A stretch of DNA of 64,000 nt from Cetobacterium_A somerae (GTDB taxonomy: Bacteria; Fusobacteriota; Fusobacteriia; Fusobacteriales; Fusobacteriaceae), in assembly GCF_044784365.2 (NCBI RefSeq), contig NZ_CP173065.2, one strand, 5' to 3'. Of the stretch, positions 19,163-29,409 are shown in pieces. Made by a program: the position numbers and the translations under genes. The notes under the pieces are model-generated. The model was given only the letters and a program-made list of their open reading frames with translations. It had not been told where the DNA came from and searched no databases. The first letter of the stretch is position 1, and every line of letters begins with the position of its first letter.

Positions 19163-19819
19163 TTACTTTAAATTCTTTAATTCTGCTGCTGTTTTAGCAT
19201 CTGTTATTACAAGAAGAATATCTCCTTGCTCTATTATTGTATCCGCTGATAAATTAGGAATAAAGTTTCTATTCCCCTTTTTTATTCCAACAATATTTAC
19301 ATTATATCTTTTTCTTATATCTAATTCTATAAGTGTTTTATTCCAAAAGATTTCTGGTGATTTTATTTCTGCCAATAAAAAGTCCTTTGAAAATCTAAAG
19401 TGTTCAATCATATTTGGATCCATTGCAGCCATTGCAGCTCTTTTACCCATATACTCTTCAGGATATACAACTTGATTTGCACCTATTTTTTCTAAAACTT
19501 TTCCATGTCTTCTAGATACTGCTTTTACAATTATCTTTTTTACACCTAACTCTTTTAAATTTAAAGTTACCATTATGCTCGGCTCTATTGCTCCAATACA
19601 TACAAAAGCAACATCAAACCCTTCTAATCCTATATTTTTTAATTCTTTATCATCTGTTGCGTCTGCCACTACTGCATTTTCAACTACTCCACTATTTACT
19701 GCTTCTTGAATTATATCTTCAGATTCATCTATTGCTAAAACCTCTTCATTAGCCTTGTATAGTGTTTCTGCAACACTTGACCCAAATCTTCCCATACCTA
19801 TAACTACATATTGTTTCAT
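19163..19819 (-). CDS. ktrA: K+ uptake regulatory subunit (RCK/TrkA-N, TrkA-C)
   Basis: Cytoplasmic nucleotide-binding ring subunit that gates the KtrB potassium channel. The 218 residues contain the Rossmann loop VIGMGRFGSSVAETL at the start, the acidic end of strand 2 (AIDESED) and a C-terminal TrkA-C domain (about 140-215). It follows ktrB by 16 bases, the usual pairing. Binding of ATP, ADP or NAD(H) is family knowledge. Confidence 0.92.
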   Translation of the reverse strand: MKQYVVIGMGRFGSSVAETLYKANEEVLAIDESEDIIQEAVNSGVVENAVVADATDDKELKNIGLEGFDVAFVCIGAIEPSIMVTLNLKELGVKKIIVKAVSRRHGKVLEKIGANQVVYPEEYMGKRAAMAAMDPNMIEHFRFSKDFLLAEIKSPEIFWNKTLIELDIRKRYNVNIVGIKKGNRNFIPNLSADTIIEQGDILLVITDAKTAAELKNLK

Positions 19820-19835
19820 AATTTCCCTCCATTAA

Positions 19836-21182
19836 TTAACCTACTAAAATATTCTCTTTTGGGTATCTTAAGTTTTGTTTTACTTTCTTTTCTCCTAAAG
19901 CCAAAGCAAATGTCATTGGACCTAATCTTCCTATAAACATTGTTATTATTAATAGTATCTTTGACATTGCACTTAAATCTGCAGTTATTCCCATCGATAA
20001 TCCAACAGTGGCAAAAGCCGATATAACTTCAAATGTTACTTTTTCAAAACTCATATCTTCTATTGTCATAACTGCCATTATTATTATAGAAACATATATA
20101 ATTGATATTATTAATATTGCTAAAGCTCTATTTAGTATATCCCAACTTATTCTTCGATTAAAAACATTTATATTTTCTTTTCCTTGAACAACTCCAATAA
20201 CATAAAATATAATTACTCCAATTGTTGTTGTCTTTATTCCTCCACCTGTTGACCCAGGAGAAGCTCCAATAAACATTAAAATACAAAACATAAATATAGT
20301 AGCTGGTTTCAAAGCTCCCATAGGAACGGTATTAAACCCTGCCGTTCTAGTTGTAACACTTTGGAAAAAAGAAGCCAAAACTTTATCAAACCAATTTAAA
20401 CTTCCAATTGTTAAAGGGTTTTTATATTCTAATAAAAAGAATAAAATCATTCCAACAAATGTTAAAAACATTGAAACTAATATAGCTACTTTTGATGTCA
20501 AAGTAAATCTTTTTACATCCCTTCTAACTGCTACTAGTACTGAATTTATCACGGAAAATCCTATTCCACCTAATATTATTAAATACGCTACTGTCATATT
20601 CATTAATATGCTTCCTGGATAGTTTTCCAAGTTATTTGAAAATAATGCAAATCCTGCATTACAAAAAGCTGATATAGAGTGGAATATTCCATAATATAAA
20701 GCTTTTGAAAAATCAAAAATTTTTAAAAATTCCAATGTTAAAAAAAATGCTCCTATTCCTTCTATTAAAAAAACAATTATTACTATTTTTTTTATAAAAT
20801 CTACAATTTCTCCACTATTTTCAGCATTTCTCTCCTCTTTTATTAACTCTCTATCTTTATATCCAATTTTTTTTCCAATTAAAAGAAAAAATAAAGATGA
20901 AAAAGTCATTACACCTAAACCACCTAATTGAATAAATACAAGCAGTATTATTTGTCCTTCAAAAGATAAAACTTTACTTATGTCAATAACTGATAACCCT
21001 GTCACACATATTGCCGATGTTATTGTAAAAAGTGCTGTTAAAAAACTTATCCTTTGACCATCCTGAAGAGAAAATGGCATGTATAGTAATATTGACCCTA
21101 AAATTATTGCTGTTAAAAATCCAAGTATTAATTTCCTCGAAAAAGATAATCTATCTATAGGGCTTAAAAGTTTTCTTATCAT
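19836..21182 (-). CDS. ktrB: Ktr/Trk-type potassium uptake membrane subunit
   Basis: Ion-conducting subunit, 448 residues, of the Trk/Ktr/HKT superfamily. Four pore loops each hold the expected selectivity-filter glycine: in ICVTGLS, AFCNAGFALF, VTTRTAGFNTV and ATVGLSMG, each between paired membrane helices. The basic N-terminal segment is typical of KtrB. It is the first gene of the long minus-strand run to lpxD. Sodium dependence is likely from the KtrB family but not shown. Confidence 0.93.
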   Translation of the reverse strand: MIRKLLSPIDRLSFSRKLILGFLTAIILGSILLYMPFSLQDGQRISFLTALFTITSAICVTGLSVIDISKVLSFEGQIILLVFIQLGGLGVMTFSSLFFLLIGKKIGYKDRELIKEERNAENSGEIVDFIKKIVIIVFLIEGIGAFFLTLEFLKIFDFSKALYYGIFHSISAFCNAGFALFSNNLENYPGSILMNMTVAYLIILGGIGFSVINSVLVAVRRDVKRFTLTSKVAILVSMFLTFVGMILFFLLEYKNPLTIGSLNWFDKVLASFFQSVTTRTAGFNTVPMGALKPATIFMFCILMFIGASPGSTGGGIKTTTIGVIIFYVIGVVQGKENINVFNRRISWDILNRALAILIISIIYVSIIIMAVMTIEDMSFEKVTFEVISAFATVGLSMGITADLSAMSKILLIITMFIGRLGPMTFALALGEKKVKQNLRYPKENILVG

Positions 21183-21254
21183 TTATTTCCTCCTATGAAA
21201 AAATGCTTTTGCAATTATACATTATTTTTATCATTTTTTCAAGTTCACTAAATA

Positions 21255-21296
21255 GTTAACAAGGATAGAACTAATAAATTCTATCCTTGTCTTAAC
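21255..21296 (-). terminator. Hairpin after the ankyrin lipoprotein gene
   Basis: A 12-bp stem (21259-21270 with 21279-21290), extended by an outer GTTA/TAAC with one bulge, lies 12 bases past the stop at 21309. The T-run on the minus side is weak; the plus side has a TTTT run. Confidence 0.6.
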
Positions 21297-21308
21297 TTTT
21301 ATAATTTT

Positions 21309-22109
21309 CTATTTATATGAGGTATAATTAGGATTTACTCCCTTTTTTAATAAAATAGGAATCAAATCATTATAACCTAATCTTTTAACTTTTAGGTATA
21401 CTTCTCCTAATATATTTTCCCCATATATGTTTTTTTCTTTAGGATTATATTCCCCATCTAATAACTCTTTTATAATTTCTTTTGAATTAGCATAATATAT
21501 CGGATAATTCCCTTTTTTATCTTTTAATAAATATTGACTATTATCTTTTTTTAGTAATGCTTTTAAAATATTTTCATTTTCTATATTAACAGCCCAGAAT
21601 ATTGGATACCATTGGCTAGAATCAAGAACTCTAAGTGATGCTCCATTTTCTATTAATGTTATCGCTAAATTTTGTGGCCTTGTCTTTATATAAAAATTCA
21701 AAAGAAGTTCACCATCACTAGTGAATACATTTACATCAGCTTTATCATTTAAAAACATTTGTAAAGCATCCATACTATTTACATAAAAAATTGGTGGTCT
21801 TGCTGAAGTTATTAAATTAGTTCCTATATTCTTCTTTGCAGGTAAATCATTAGTTATATTTGCTCCATTTGATAACAAACTAGCTATAACTTGTAGAGAA
21901 TCCTCTTTTAAAGCTAGGCTTAAAAGAGTATCTCCATTTTTTAACTGTTGATCTATGTTAAAACCATTCTTTATTGCTCTATTTAAAATATACACATTAT
22001 CTACAACTACTGCTGCTATAATCTCTTCTTCCGTATACTTTTTTGTATTTAAACCACTACAACCTCCAAAGATTGATAACAGTAAAATTACAAACAATAA
22101 TTTTTTCAT
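21309..22109 (-). CDS. Ankyrin-repeat lipoprotein
   Basis: A 266-residue predicted lipoprotein: a hydrophobic signal of about 15 residues ending in the lipobox IFGGC (Cys17). The mature part contains about six ankyrin-like repeats, visible as repeated units such as NGDTLLSLALKEDSLQVIASLL followed by SNGANI. Ankyrin repeats bind proteins; the partner is unknown. It is the last gene after typA (19-base gap) and has its own downstream hairpin. A periplasmic or outer-membrane location follows from the signal. Confidence 0.8.
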   Translation of the reverse strand: MKKLLFVILLLSIFGGCSGLNTKKYTEEEIIAAVVVDNVYILNRAIKNGFNIDQQLKNGDTLLSLALKEDSLQVIASLLSNGANITNDLPAKKNIGTNLITSARPPIFYVNSMDALQMFLNDKADVNVFTSDGELLLNFYIKTRPQNLAITLIENGASLRVLDSSQWYPIFWAVNIENENILKALLKKDNSQYLLKDKKGNYPIYYANSKEIIKELLDGEYNPKEKNIYGENILGEVYLKVKRLGYNDLIPILLKKGVNPNYTSYK

Positions 22110-22128
22110 AGATATACCTCTTTAATTA

Positions 22129-23934
22129 TTATTTAGAGTTTTTTCTTCTGTCGCCCTCTTTTAAGAATTTCTTTCTTATTCTGATATTAGTTGGAGTGAT
22201 TTCTACTAACTCGTCATCTGCTATGTAATCAAGAGCTTGCTCTAAAGTATATCTTCTAGGTGTAGCAAGCTTTATAGCATCGTCACTTCCTGATGCTCTC
22301 ATGTTAGTTAACTTCTTAGCCTTACATACGTTTACAACTAAATCGTTATCTCTGTTATGCTCTCCTACGATCATTCCTTCATAAACAGCTACTCCTGGAT
22401 CAGTAAATAATACTCCTCTATCTTGTAGTCCACCTAAAGCATAAGCTACAGTTGTTCCTTGCTCTAAAGAGATTAAAACTCCTTTAGCTCTTGTTGGAAT
22501 TGGACCTTTATATAATTCGAAATCATAGAATGAATGATTTAAGATTCCTGTTCCTTTTGTATCTGTTAAGAATTCATTTCTAAATCCAATTAATCCTCTT
22601 GCAGGTACCTTAAACTCTAATCTTGTATATCCATCAGTTCCAGGAGTCATTGTTATCATTTCTCCCTTTCTGATACCCATTTTTTCAATTACAACACCTA
22701 CGAATGCATCATCAACGTCAACCATTGCTAATTCGATTGGCTCATATTTTTCTCCATCAATATCTTTTAATAAAACTCTTGGTTTAGAAACTTGAATTTC
22801 AAATCCTTCTCTTCTCATATTCTCTAAAAGTATTGAAAGTTGAAGTTCTCCTCTTCCTTTTACTACGAAAGCATCTGGACTTTCTGTTGCTTCTACTCTC
22901 ATACTAACGTTTGTTTGAAGCTCTTTTTGAAGTCTATCCCAAATATTTCTAGATGTTACAAATTTACCTTCTTTTCCAGCAAATGGAGAATCATTTACCA
23001 TGAATGTCATTGCTAAAGTTGGCTCATCTATATCAATTACTGGTAAAGCAATTGGCTCATTGAAATCAGCAATTGTCTCTCCAATATCAATGTTATCTAA
23101 ACCTGCAACTGAGATTATATCTCCAGAGAAAGCTTCTTGAATTTCAACTCTTTTTAGACCTTCATATCCATAAAGAACTGAAACCTTTCCTCTAATTTGC
23201 TTTCCATCTCTTTTTATTAATATAACATCTTGATTTCTTTTTAATGTACCATTGTAAAGTCTTCCAACAGCTAGTTTTCCAACATAGTTATCGTACTCAA
23301 TGTTTGTTATTAAAAATTGCGTAGGTTTGTTGTTATCTCCCTCTGCATCTTCAACATGTTCTATTATTGTTTCGAATAAAGGTTGCATATTGTCGCTATT
23401 ATCATTTAACTCTTTTTTAGCAAAACCAGCTTTTCCTGAAGCATACACAACTGGGAACTCTAATTGTAATTCGTTAGCATTAAGTTCGATAAATAGATCG
23501 TAAACCATGTATAAAACCTCTTCAGGTCTTGCATTTGGTCTATCTACTTTATTTACTACAACTATTGGTCTGTGTCCTTGCTCTAAAGCTTTCTTTAATA
23601 CGTATTTTGTTTGTGGCATTGGTCCCTCAAACGCATCTACTAGTAAAACAACACAATCAACCATTTTCATAATTCTCTGAACTTCTCCACCGAAGTCCGC
23701 GTGTCCTGGAGTATCTATAATATTAATTTTACAATCTCCATATCTTACTGAAGCATTTTTAGAGAATATTGTTATTCCTCTTTCTTTTTCAATATCGTTA
23801 GAGTCCATTACTCTCTCAGCAACTTTTTCAAGTTCGTGAGCTCCGAAAACTCCAGATTGTCTTAATAAACAGTCAACCAAAGTTGTTTTTCCATGGTCAA
23901 CGTGTGCAATAATTGCAATGTTTTTAATCTTCAT
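22129..23934 (-). CDS. typA: Ribosome-associated GTPase TypA/BipA
   Basis: Translational GTPase involved in ribosome assembly and stress responses. The 601-residue protein carries G1 AHVDHGKTT, the G3 box DTPGHADFGGEV, the G4 box NKVDRP, then EF-G-like domains and the C-terminal domain specific to BipA (RGLIGFRNEFLTDTKGTG, around residues 435-460). It lies 18 bases after truB, and the pairing with a translation-related gene fits its role. Its regular codon use suggests good expression. Confidence 0.96.
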   Translation of the reverse strand: MKIKNIAIIAHVDHGKTTLVDCLLRQSGVFGAHELEKVAERVMDSNDIEKERGITIFSKNASVRYGDCKINIIDTPGHADFGGEVQRIMKMVDCVVLLVDAFEGPMPQTKYVLKKALEQGHRPIVVVNKVDRPNARPEEVLYMVYDLFIELNANELQLEFPVVYASGKAGFAKKELNDNSDNMQPLFETIIEHVEDAEGDNNKPTQFLITNIEYDNYVGKLAVGRLYNGTLKRNQDVILIKRDGKQIRGKVSVLYGYEGLKRVEIQEAFSGDIISVAGLDNIDIGETIADFNEPIALPVIDIDEPTLAMTFMVNDSPFAGKEGKFVTSRNIWDRLQKELQTNVSMRVEATESPDAFVVKGRGELQLSILLENMRREGFEIQVSKPRVLLKDIDGEKYEPIELAMVDVDDAFVGVVIEKMGIRKGEMITMTPGTDGYTRLEFKVPARGLIGFRNEFLTDTKGTGILNHSFYDFELYKGPIPTRAKGVLISLEQGTTVAYALGGLQDRGVLFTDPGVAVYEGMIVGEHNRDNDLVVNVCKAKKLTNMRASGSDDAIKLATPRRYTLEQALDYIADDELVEITPTNIRIRKKFLKEGDRRKNSK

Positions 23935-23952
23935 ATTTCTTCCTCTCTATAA

Positions 23953-24810
23953 TTAATAATATTTGTAACCTTTTAATAATCCTTTTGTAACCTCGCCTAA
24001 GCCTATAAAATTATTCTTAGAATAAACTCTATATTTTCCTTCATTTATTCTTTTTTTACATCTTTGACCATTAACAAAAAGTTTTAAATCATTTTCATCT
24101 TCAATATCTACTTTAGGAAATTTAAAATAATCCTCTATTGAAACTAAGAAAGAAAAATCATTCTCTGATACCATTTTTTCAATAGTTTCTAATGTGAATG
24201 CTCTTGCTAAATCCTCTTCTCCAACTCTAGTTCTTCTTAAACCAGTCATTGTTGCAAAAGTTCCTAATTTCTCACCTAAATCATAAATTAGACTTCTTAT
24301 ATATGTACCTTTTGAAACTGTACAATCAATCTTAGCCTTTACTCCATCAAAAGATATAGTTTCTAGATTTTTTATACTAACATCTCTAGCTTTTCTCTCA
24401 ATCTCTACACCTTCTCTTGCTAACTCATAAAGCTTCTTTCCATCCACTTTTATAGCAGAATACATTGGTGGTATTTGCTTTATATCTCCTTTAAATGTTT
24501 CTAATGTTTCTTCAAAATTTTCATAAGAAATATTAAACTCTTCTACTTTAGCTAAAACTTTCCCTTCTATATCATAGGTATCTGTTTTAAAACCAAGTTC
24601 TAAATCTGCAACATACTCTTTTTCATATCCTTCTATATCCTGTGCTAATTTTGTAGCTTTTCCTACACAAATAACTAGAATTCCAGTTGCTAAAGGATCT
24701 AAAGTTCCTGTATGTCCTATTCTTCTTTCTTTCAAATTTCTTCTTAAAACCCTTATAACATCAAAGGAAGTTATACCGATAGGTTTATCTATAACTATTA
24801 TTCCTTCCAA
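23953..24810 (-). CDS. truB: tRNA pseudouridine-55 synthase
   Basis: Converts U55 of the tRNA T-loop to pseudouridine. The 285-residue protein starts GIIVIDKPIGITSFDV and has the catalytic Asp in GHTGTLDPLATGIL, then the RTRVGEE segment and a short C-terminal PUA-like tail. Length and motifs are typical. It lies between the DUF4015 gene and typA on the minus strand. Confidence 0.95.
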   Translation of the reverse strand: MEGIIVIDKPIGITSFDVIRVLRRNLKERRIGHTGTLDPLATGILVICVGKATKLAQDIEGYEKEYVADLELGFKTDTYDIEGKVLAKVEEFNISYENFEETLETFKGDIKQIPPMYSAIKVDGKKLYELAREGVEIERKARDVSIKNLETISFDGVKAKIDCTVSKGTYIRSLIYDLGEKLGTFATMTGLRRTRVGEEDLARAFTLETIEKMVSENDFSFLVSIEDYFKFPKVDIEDENDLKLFVNGQRCKKRINEGKYRVYSKNNFIGLGEVTKGLLKGYKYY

Positions 24811-24878
24811 TCTTTTCTCCTTTAAATTAGTTCAAATGACATTATATCATACACTATACTTTTTTTAAACATTTATTT

Positions 24879-26507
24879 TTATTTCCCTGTAATCTTATAG
24901 TTATTACTTGGACTCCAAAGTAAATACTCTGTTACTCCCAAATCATTCATTGCTTTAATTTGCTCTCTTATTTCCTTTTCATTATAAGGAATATATCCTT
25001 TTACCCATTTTGCAGTAAAAGCTTGAATCCACGGTCTTATCACTGCTGGTGAATTAACATTTTCATTTCTATTTATAGAATCTTTTAATGAGTGGTATAT
25101 TGTTTTATATGGCTGTGCATCTGGAACTGCTATTCCATAAGCTCCATTTCCATAATGACTTGGATACATCATTGGTGAAATATAGTCTACAACTTGAGTT
25201 ACAGCTTCCCAATGCTGTCCTAATCCCATATCATCACTAAATGTTCCTACTTGCCCATAAACATCCGCACTTGTATAAACACCTAAAACATTTAATCTTT
25301 CTTTTGCATATTTTAAGTATTTTTGAATAGTTTCTGGTTTTGATTCATTTTTGGTATTTCTATAATTTAGTTTTGCATCTAACTTCCCACCATTTGAAGC
25401 TGGAAATCTTACATAATCAAATTGTATCTCATTAAACCCTGCTTTTGCTGCTTCTTCTGCAACTGATAAATTATAATCCCAAAGATTTCTATCGTGTGCT
25501 GATACCCAAATTATTCCATCACTATTTGTATAAGGTTTTCCTGTATCTCTTGAAATAATAACTTTATCTGGATTTGCTTTTGCATACGTTGGATCCTTAA
25601 ATGAAACAATTCTTGCTATCGTATATATATTATTTTCTTTCATTTTTTTCATAAACTCTTCTATATTTTTTATTGGATAATTTTTCGAAACTGGTATTCC
25701 GAATTTTTTAGGAGCTTCCATTTCAAAAGATAGTACTCCATTATCATCTTTTACATCTATTACAAAAGCATTTATTTCTGTTGTATTCGCAAGATTTATG
25801 AGTCTTTCCATTTTTTTAGAACTTCCAATTGTATAAATATTTAAGTACACTCCTTTTACATCTACTCTTGGATTATTACTAAAATTATTAGTTGGATAAT
25901 TTGATGTAAAATCTAGATTTTTCCATTCTTTTGGCAAAACTTCATTTAAACTATTTGCTAAATCTACTTTACTTATCCAACCACTTTTATTTTTCAAATC
26001 TTTTTTATATTGAATCTTTAATAATGACTTTTTCTTATCATTTACAGTTATTTCTTTTTCATCTATAATATCAACTCTTGTCCCTTTTCTCAAAGTGTCT
26101 GTTTTTTCTTTTTGCATTTCATCTCTATAAACAAACAGCGTTTGATTTTTAATATATTTTGAGTTATTTACTATATTTTTTTCAATATTCTTTTCTTCTT
26201 TTTGCTCATTTACTGATACTTCCTCTTTTATTTCAGGTATTTTTTGTTCAGTTATATTTTTTAACTCTATCTCTTTTTTATCCTCTTTTATAATTGAATC
26301 TTTTTTTTTTAATTCTGTGTCTGTATTTACTTTATTTAAAGATAAGACATCCACTTTTATTTCATCACTTACCATTTCTACTTTTTTAGGTTCATCATTA
26401 AAAACAAATCTTTTAACCCCACAAGAAATTGTAAAAATAAAAATTGTTACTAGTATTAAAAATCTAAAGAATTTCTTTTTGTCCTTTACTCTCACGTTAT
26501 CCTCCAT
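24879..26507 (-). CDS. Putative glycoside hydrolase (DUF4015) lipoprotein with SH3-like region
   Basis: A 542-residue predicted surface or periplasmic lipoprotein. The N-terminus has a basic start, a hydrophobic stretch and a lipobox-like TISC (Cys about 30). Next comes a charged Lys/Glu linker, an SH3-like segment (about 120-185), then the DUF4015 TIM-barrel-like domain from about 215, with VKGVYLNIYTIGS, AFVIDVKDDNG, IQFDYVRFPASNGG and the MMYPSHYGNGAYG region near the end. DUF4015 is a presumed glycosyl hydrolase family; its substrate is unknown, and cell-wall or exopolysaccharide processing is a guess. It is divergent from the M16 protease gene and precedes truB by 68 bases. Confidence 0.78.
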   Translation of the reverse strand: MEDNVRVKDKKKFFRFLILVTIFIFTISCGVKRFVFNDEPKKVEMVSDEIKVDVLSLNKVNTDTELKKKDSIIKEDKKEIELKNITEQKIPEIKEEVSVNEQKEEKNIEKNIVNNSKYIKNQTLFVYRDEMQKEKTDTLRKGTRVDIIDEKEITVNDKKKSLLKIQYKKDLKNKSGWISKVDLANSLNEVLPKEWKNLDFTSNYPTNNFSNNPRVDVKGVYLNIYTIGSSKKMERLINLANTTEINAFVIDVKDDNGVLSFEMEAPKKFGIPVSKNYPIKNIEEFMKKMKENNIYTIARIVSFKDPTYAKANPDKVIISRDTGKPYTNSDGIIWVSAHDRNLWDYNLSVAEEAAKAGFNEIQFDYVRFPASNGGKLDAKLNYRNTKNESKPETIQKYLKYAKERLNVLGVYTSADVYGQVGTFSDDMGLGQHWEAVTQVVDYISPMMYPSHYGNGAYGIAVPDAQPYKTIYHSLKDSINRNENVNSPAVIRPWIQAFTAKWVKGYIPYNEKEIREQIKAMNDLGVTEYLLWSPSNNYKITGK

Positions 26508-26630
26508 TTATTATTTATTCGTCATATTTTAACAATTTTATCTAAAAAAATCTACTAAATAATCCTTTTAATAAAACTTATAAAATGTTACTATCTAAAT
26601 ATCTTTAACTTATACGAGGAGGTTTTACCA

Positions 26631-29408
26631 ATGAAAAAAAGAATATTTCCGTTTACTATAATATTTTTAATTTTACAACTTTTTATTTTTGCTAGTAACC
26701 AACCAAATCTACAAGTATCTAAAAATCTAATTTCTGGAACACTTGACAACGGTTTACAGTACTATATACTTAAAAATAAAAAACCTGAAAATAGAGCTTC
26801 TTTAAATCTTGTTGTAAAAGCTGGTTCTCTTTACGAAGAGGAAGATCAACAAGGATTGGCACATTTTTTAGAACATATGGCTTTCAATGGTACTACAGAG
26901 TATAAAAAAAATGAGCTTGTTACATATCTCCAGTCTTTAGGTTTAAGTTTCGGTGGAGATTTAAATGCATATACCAGTTTTTCAGAAACGGTTTATAAAC
27001 TTCAAGTTCCCACTTCTAAGTCAGATTTAGAAACTGGTTTTAATGTTCTTAAAGAGTGGGCATCAGAGGTAACTCTCGATCCAAAAGATGTTGAAAATGA
27101 AAAAAATATAATTATTGAAGAGTGGCGACTAAGACAAGGAATTTCTCAAAGAGTTGGAGATTTACAAAAGAAAATCTTATATGGTGATTCTTGGTATTCT
27201 AAAAGATTTCCTATAGGTTTTCCTGAAACTATAAAGGGCGCAACTTCTAAAAAACTTAGAGACTATTATGAAAAATGGTATCAACCAGAAAATATGGCTG
27301 TTGTTGCTGTTGGAGATTTTAATCCTGAAGATATCAAACACCTTATTACTAATAATTTTGCATCATTAAAAAATAAAACAAATATTGTTAATACAAATTA
27401 TGAAATATCTTTACCCCTTGAGGATTCAGTTACTATTTTTACTGATCCTGAACTTACTACAACTAATTTTAATTTAATGTGGAAAGAACCTATATCTACT
27501 ATTGATACTACAGCTTCATTCAAAAATAACTTAGAAAAAATCTTACTTAATTCTATTTTAAATACTAGATTTTCTATTTTATCTAAAGATAAAGATTCAC
27601 CTTTTGTATATTCCTCTATTTATAATTTTCCTCTTAATAAAAACACTGGAATTTATGCAATTTCAGCACTTATAAAGGATGAAAATATAAATAAATCTAT
27701 AACGGATATAATTGATAATTTAAAAAGTATTTCATTAAATGGAGTTTCATCTCAAGAATTAGAAAATGAAAAAATAAATCTTTTAAACAATCTAAAGACT
27801 ATTGTTAGCAATAAAGAAAGTATTAAAAATGATATCTACATGGATTCTATCGTTGATTATATTTTAAATAATAATGTTTTTATGGAACCTGATGCGGAAT
27901 ATGAATTAACTGAAAATATTTTAAAAAGTATAACTATTGATGACTTAAAAAATATTGCTAGTAATCTTACTTCTTTAAATTACGACGTTTTAATAACTTC
28001 TAGAGAAAATATGAAAGATAAGCTACCTAAAACAAATGAAATTAAATCTTTAATTGATTTACTTTTAACAAAAAATACAACCTCTATTGAAGAAAAATCT
28101 TTTAAAACTGAATTACCAGAGTTAAATTTAATACCTGGTACTTCTAAAATTATTACAAAAGAAAAAGATTATACAAAACTACTTCTTTCAAATGGAATAG
28201 AAGTTCTTTATAAAGAAACTAACTTTGACAAAGATAAGATAACTTTTAAATTAACTAAATTGCAAGGTAGCTCTAGTTTAGAATATCCTGAATACATTAA
28301 TTCACTTTTCCTTCCAGAAATTCTTTCTAATTCTGGAGTAGGAGATATTAACTATAGCTCTTTAGAGTTATATTTCAAAGGAAAAAATTTTAGTGTTGAA
28401 CCATTTATTGATGATTATACACAAGGGTTTACAATATCTACAAATAAAGAGAATCTTTCTGAAGCATTAAAGTTTTTTAGAACACTTATCTCTAATCCAA
28501 AATTTGATGAAAATATTATTGAATCAAATTTAAAAACAAATAGAGAGTTAATAAAAAATAGAGACTTTTCTCCTAAAGCTTTATTTAAAAAAACATATTT
28601 AGAAACTTTAAATAACAATCATCCAAGAAAAGTTCCTTTAGAAATAGATGATATTTCTTATGTTAACAAAGAATCTCTTTTAAATACATTTGAACATTTA
28701 TTTAGTAATTTTAAAAATTATAAACTAGTTGTTACAGGTTCTATTGATGAACAAATTTTAATTAAAAATTTAGATTATTACTTTGCTAATCTTCCTATAA
28801 ATACTAATCAATTAGAATACAAAGACTTAAATGTAGTTTACCCTACTGAGTCTGTTAAAAAAACTATTATCAAAGGAATTGATAAAAAAGCTACAGTTAT
28901 TTTAACTTTTCCTTATCAAAGTAATTTTTCATTAGAAAATAGAGTTTTATATGGAGCTTTTTCTAATTTATTAAATATACTCCTAATCGAAGATGTTAGA
29001 GAAAAAATTGGTGGTGTTTATTCTATTTCTTCATATTCTAACCTTGAAAAATTAAATTTTGGTGAAAATTATCTTCAAATTATGTTTAGTACAGATACTA
29101 AAAGAGTTGATGAAGTTGTATCTAAAGTCAAAAATACTATTAAAAATATTCAAAAAGGAACTTTTCCAGAAAATAAAATTTTAGATATTCAAAAAAACTA
29201 TAAACTAAATTTTGAGACTGCATTAAATACCAATAGTTTTTGGAATAATTACCTAGAGAAAAAAAATTTAATATCTGACTATGAATTTTATACTCCTATG
29301 AGGTATAATAAGACAGTAAACTATAACTCTATTATAAATTTTTCTAATAGAGCACTTAATATAAAAAACTGTGTAGAAGTTATTCTTTTGCCAGAAAAGG
29401 AGGAATAA
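26631..29408 (+). CDS. M16-family zinc protease (pitrilysin/PqqL-like), exported
   Basis: A 925-residue two-domain M16 peptidase. A signal peptide (about residues 1-21) is followed by the inverted zinc motif HFLEH (78-82) inside GLAHFLEHMAFNG, with a candidate third ligand Glu157 in VENEKN. The second half repeats the fold with a non-catalytic domain (about 510-920), including the conserved REKIGGVYSI region. PqqL-type enzymes degrade unfolded or imported peptides in the periplasm. The start has an AGGAGG site. It begins a plus-strand run of four genes; the next ATG is 1 base after its stop. Confidence 0.88.
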   Translation: MKKRIFPFTIIFLILQLFIFASNQPNLQVSKNLISGTLDNGLQYYILKNKKPENRASLNLVVKAGSLYEEEDQQGLAHFLEHMAFNGTTEYKKNELVTYLQSLGLSFGGDLNAYTSFSETVYKLQVPTSKSDLETGFNVLKEWASEVTLDPKDVENEKNIIIEEWRLRQGISQRVGDLQKKILYGDSWYSKRFPIGFPETIKGATSKKLRDYYEKWYQPENMAVVAVGDFNPEDIKHLITNNFASLKNKTNIVNTNYEISLPLEDSVTIFTDPELTTTNFNLMWKEPISTIDTTASFKNNLEKILLNSILNTRFSILSKDKDSPFVYSSIYNFPLNKNTGIYAISALIKDENINKSITDIIDNLKSISLNGVSSQELENEKINLLNNLKTIVSNKESIKNDIYMDSIVDYILNNNVFMEPDAEYELTENILKSITIDDLKNIASNLTSLNYDVLITSRENMKDKLPKTNEIKSLIDLLLTKNTTSIEEKSFKTELPELNLIPGTSKIITKEKDYTKLLLSNGIEVLYKETNFDKDKITFKLTKLQGSSSLEYPEYINSLFLPEILSNSGVGDINYSSLELYFKGKNFSVEPFIDDYTQGFTISTNKENLSEALKFFRTLISNPKFDENIIESNLKTNRELIKNRDFSPKALFKKTYLETLNNNHPRKVPLEIDDISYVNKESLLNTFEHLFSNFKNYKLVVTGSIDEQILIKNLDYYFANLPINTNQLEYKDLNVVYPTESVKKTIIKGIDKKATVILTFPYQSNFSLENRVLYGAFSNLLNILLIEDVREKIGGVYSISSYSNLEKLNFGENYLQIMFSTDTKRVDEVVSKVKNTIKNIQKGTFPENKILDIQKNYKLNFETALNTNSFWNNYLEKKNLISDYEFYTPMRYNKTVNYNSIINFSNRALNIKNCVEVILLPEKEE

Positions 29409-29409
29409 A

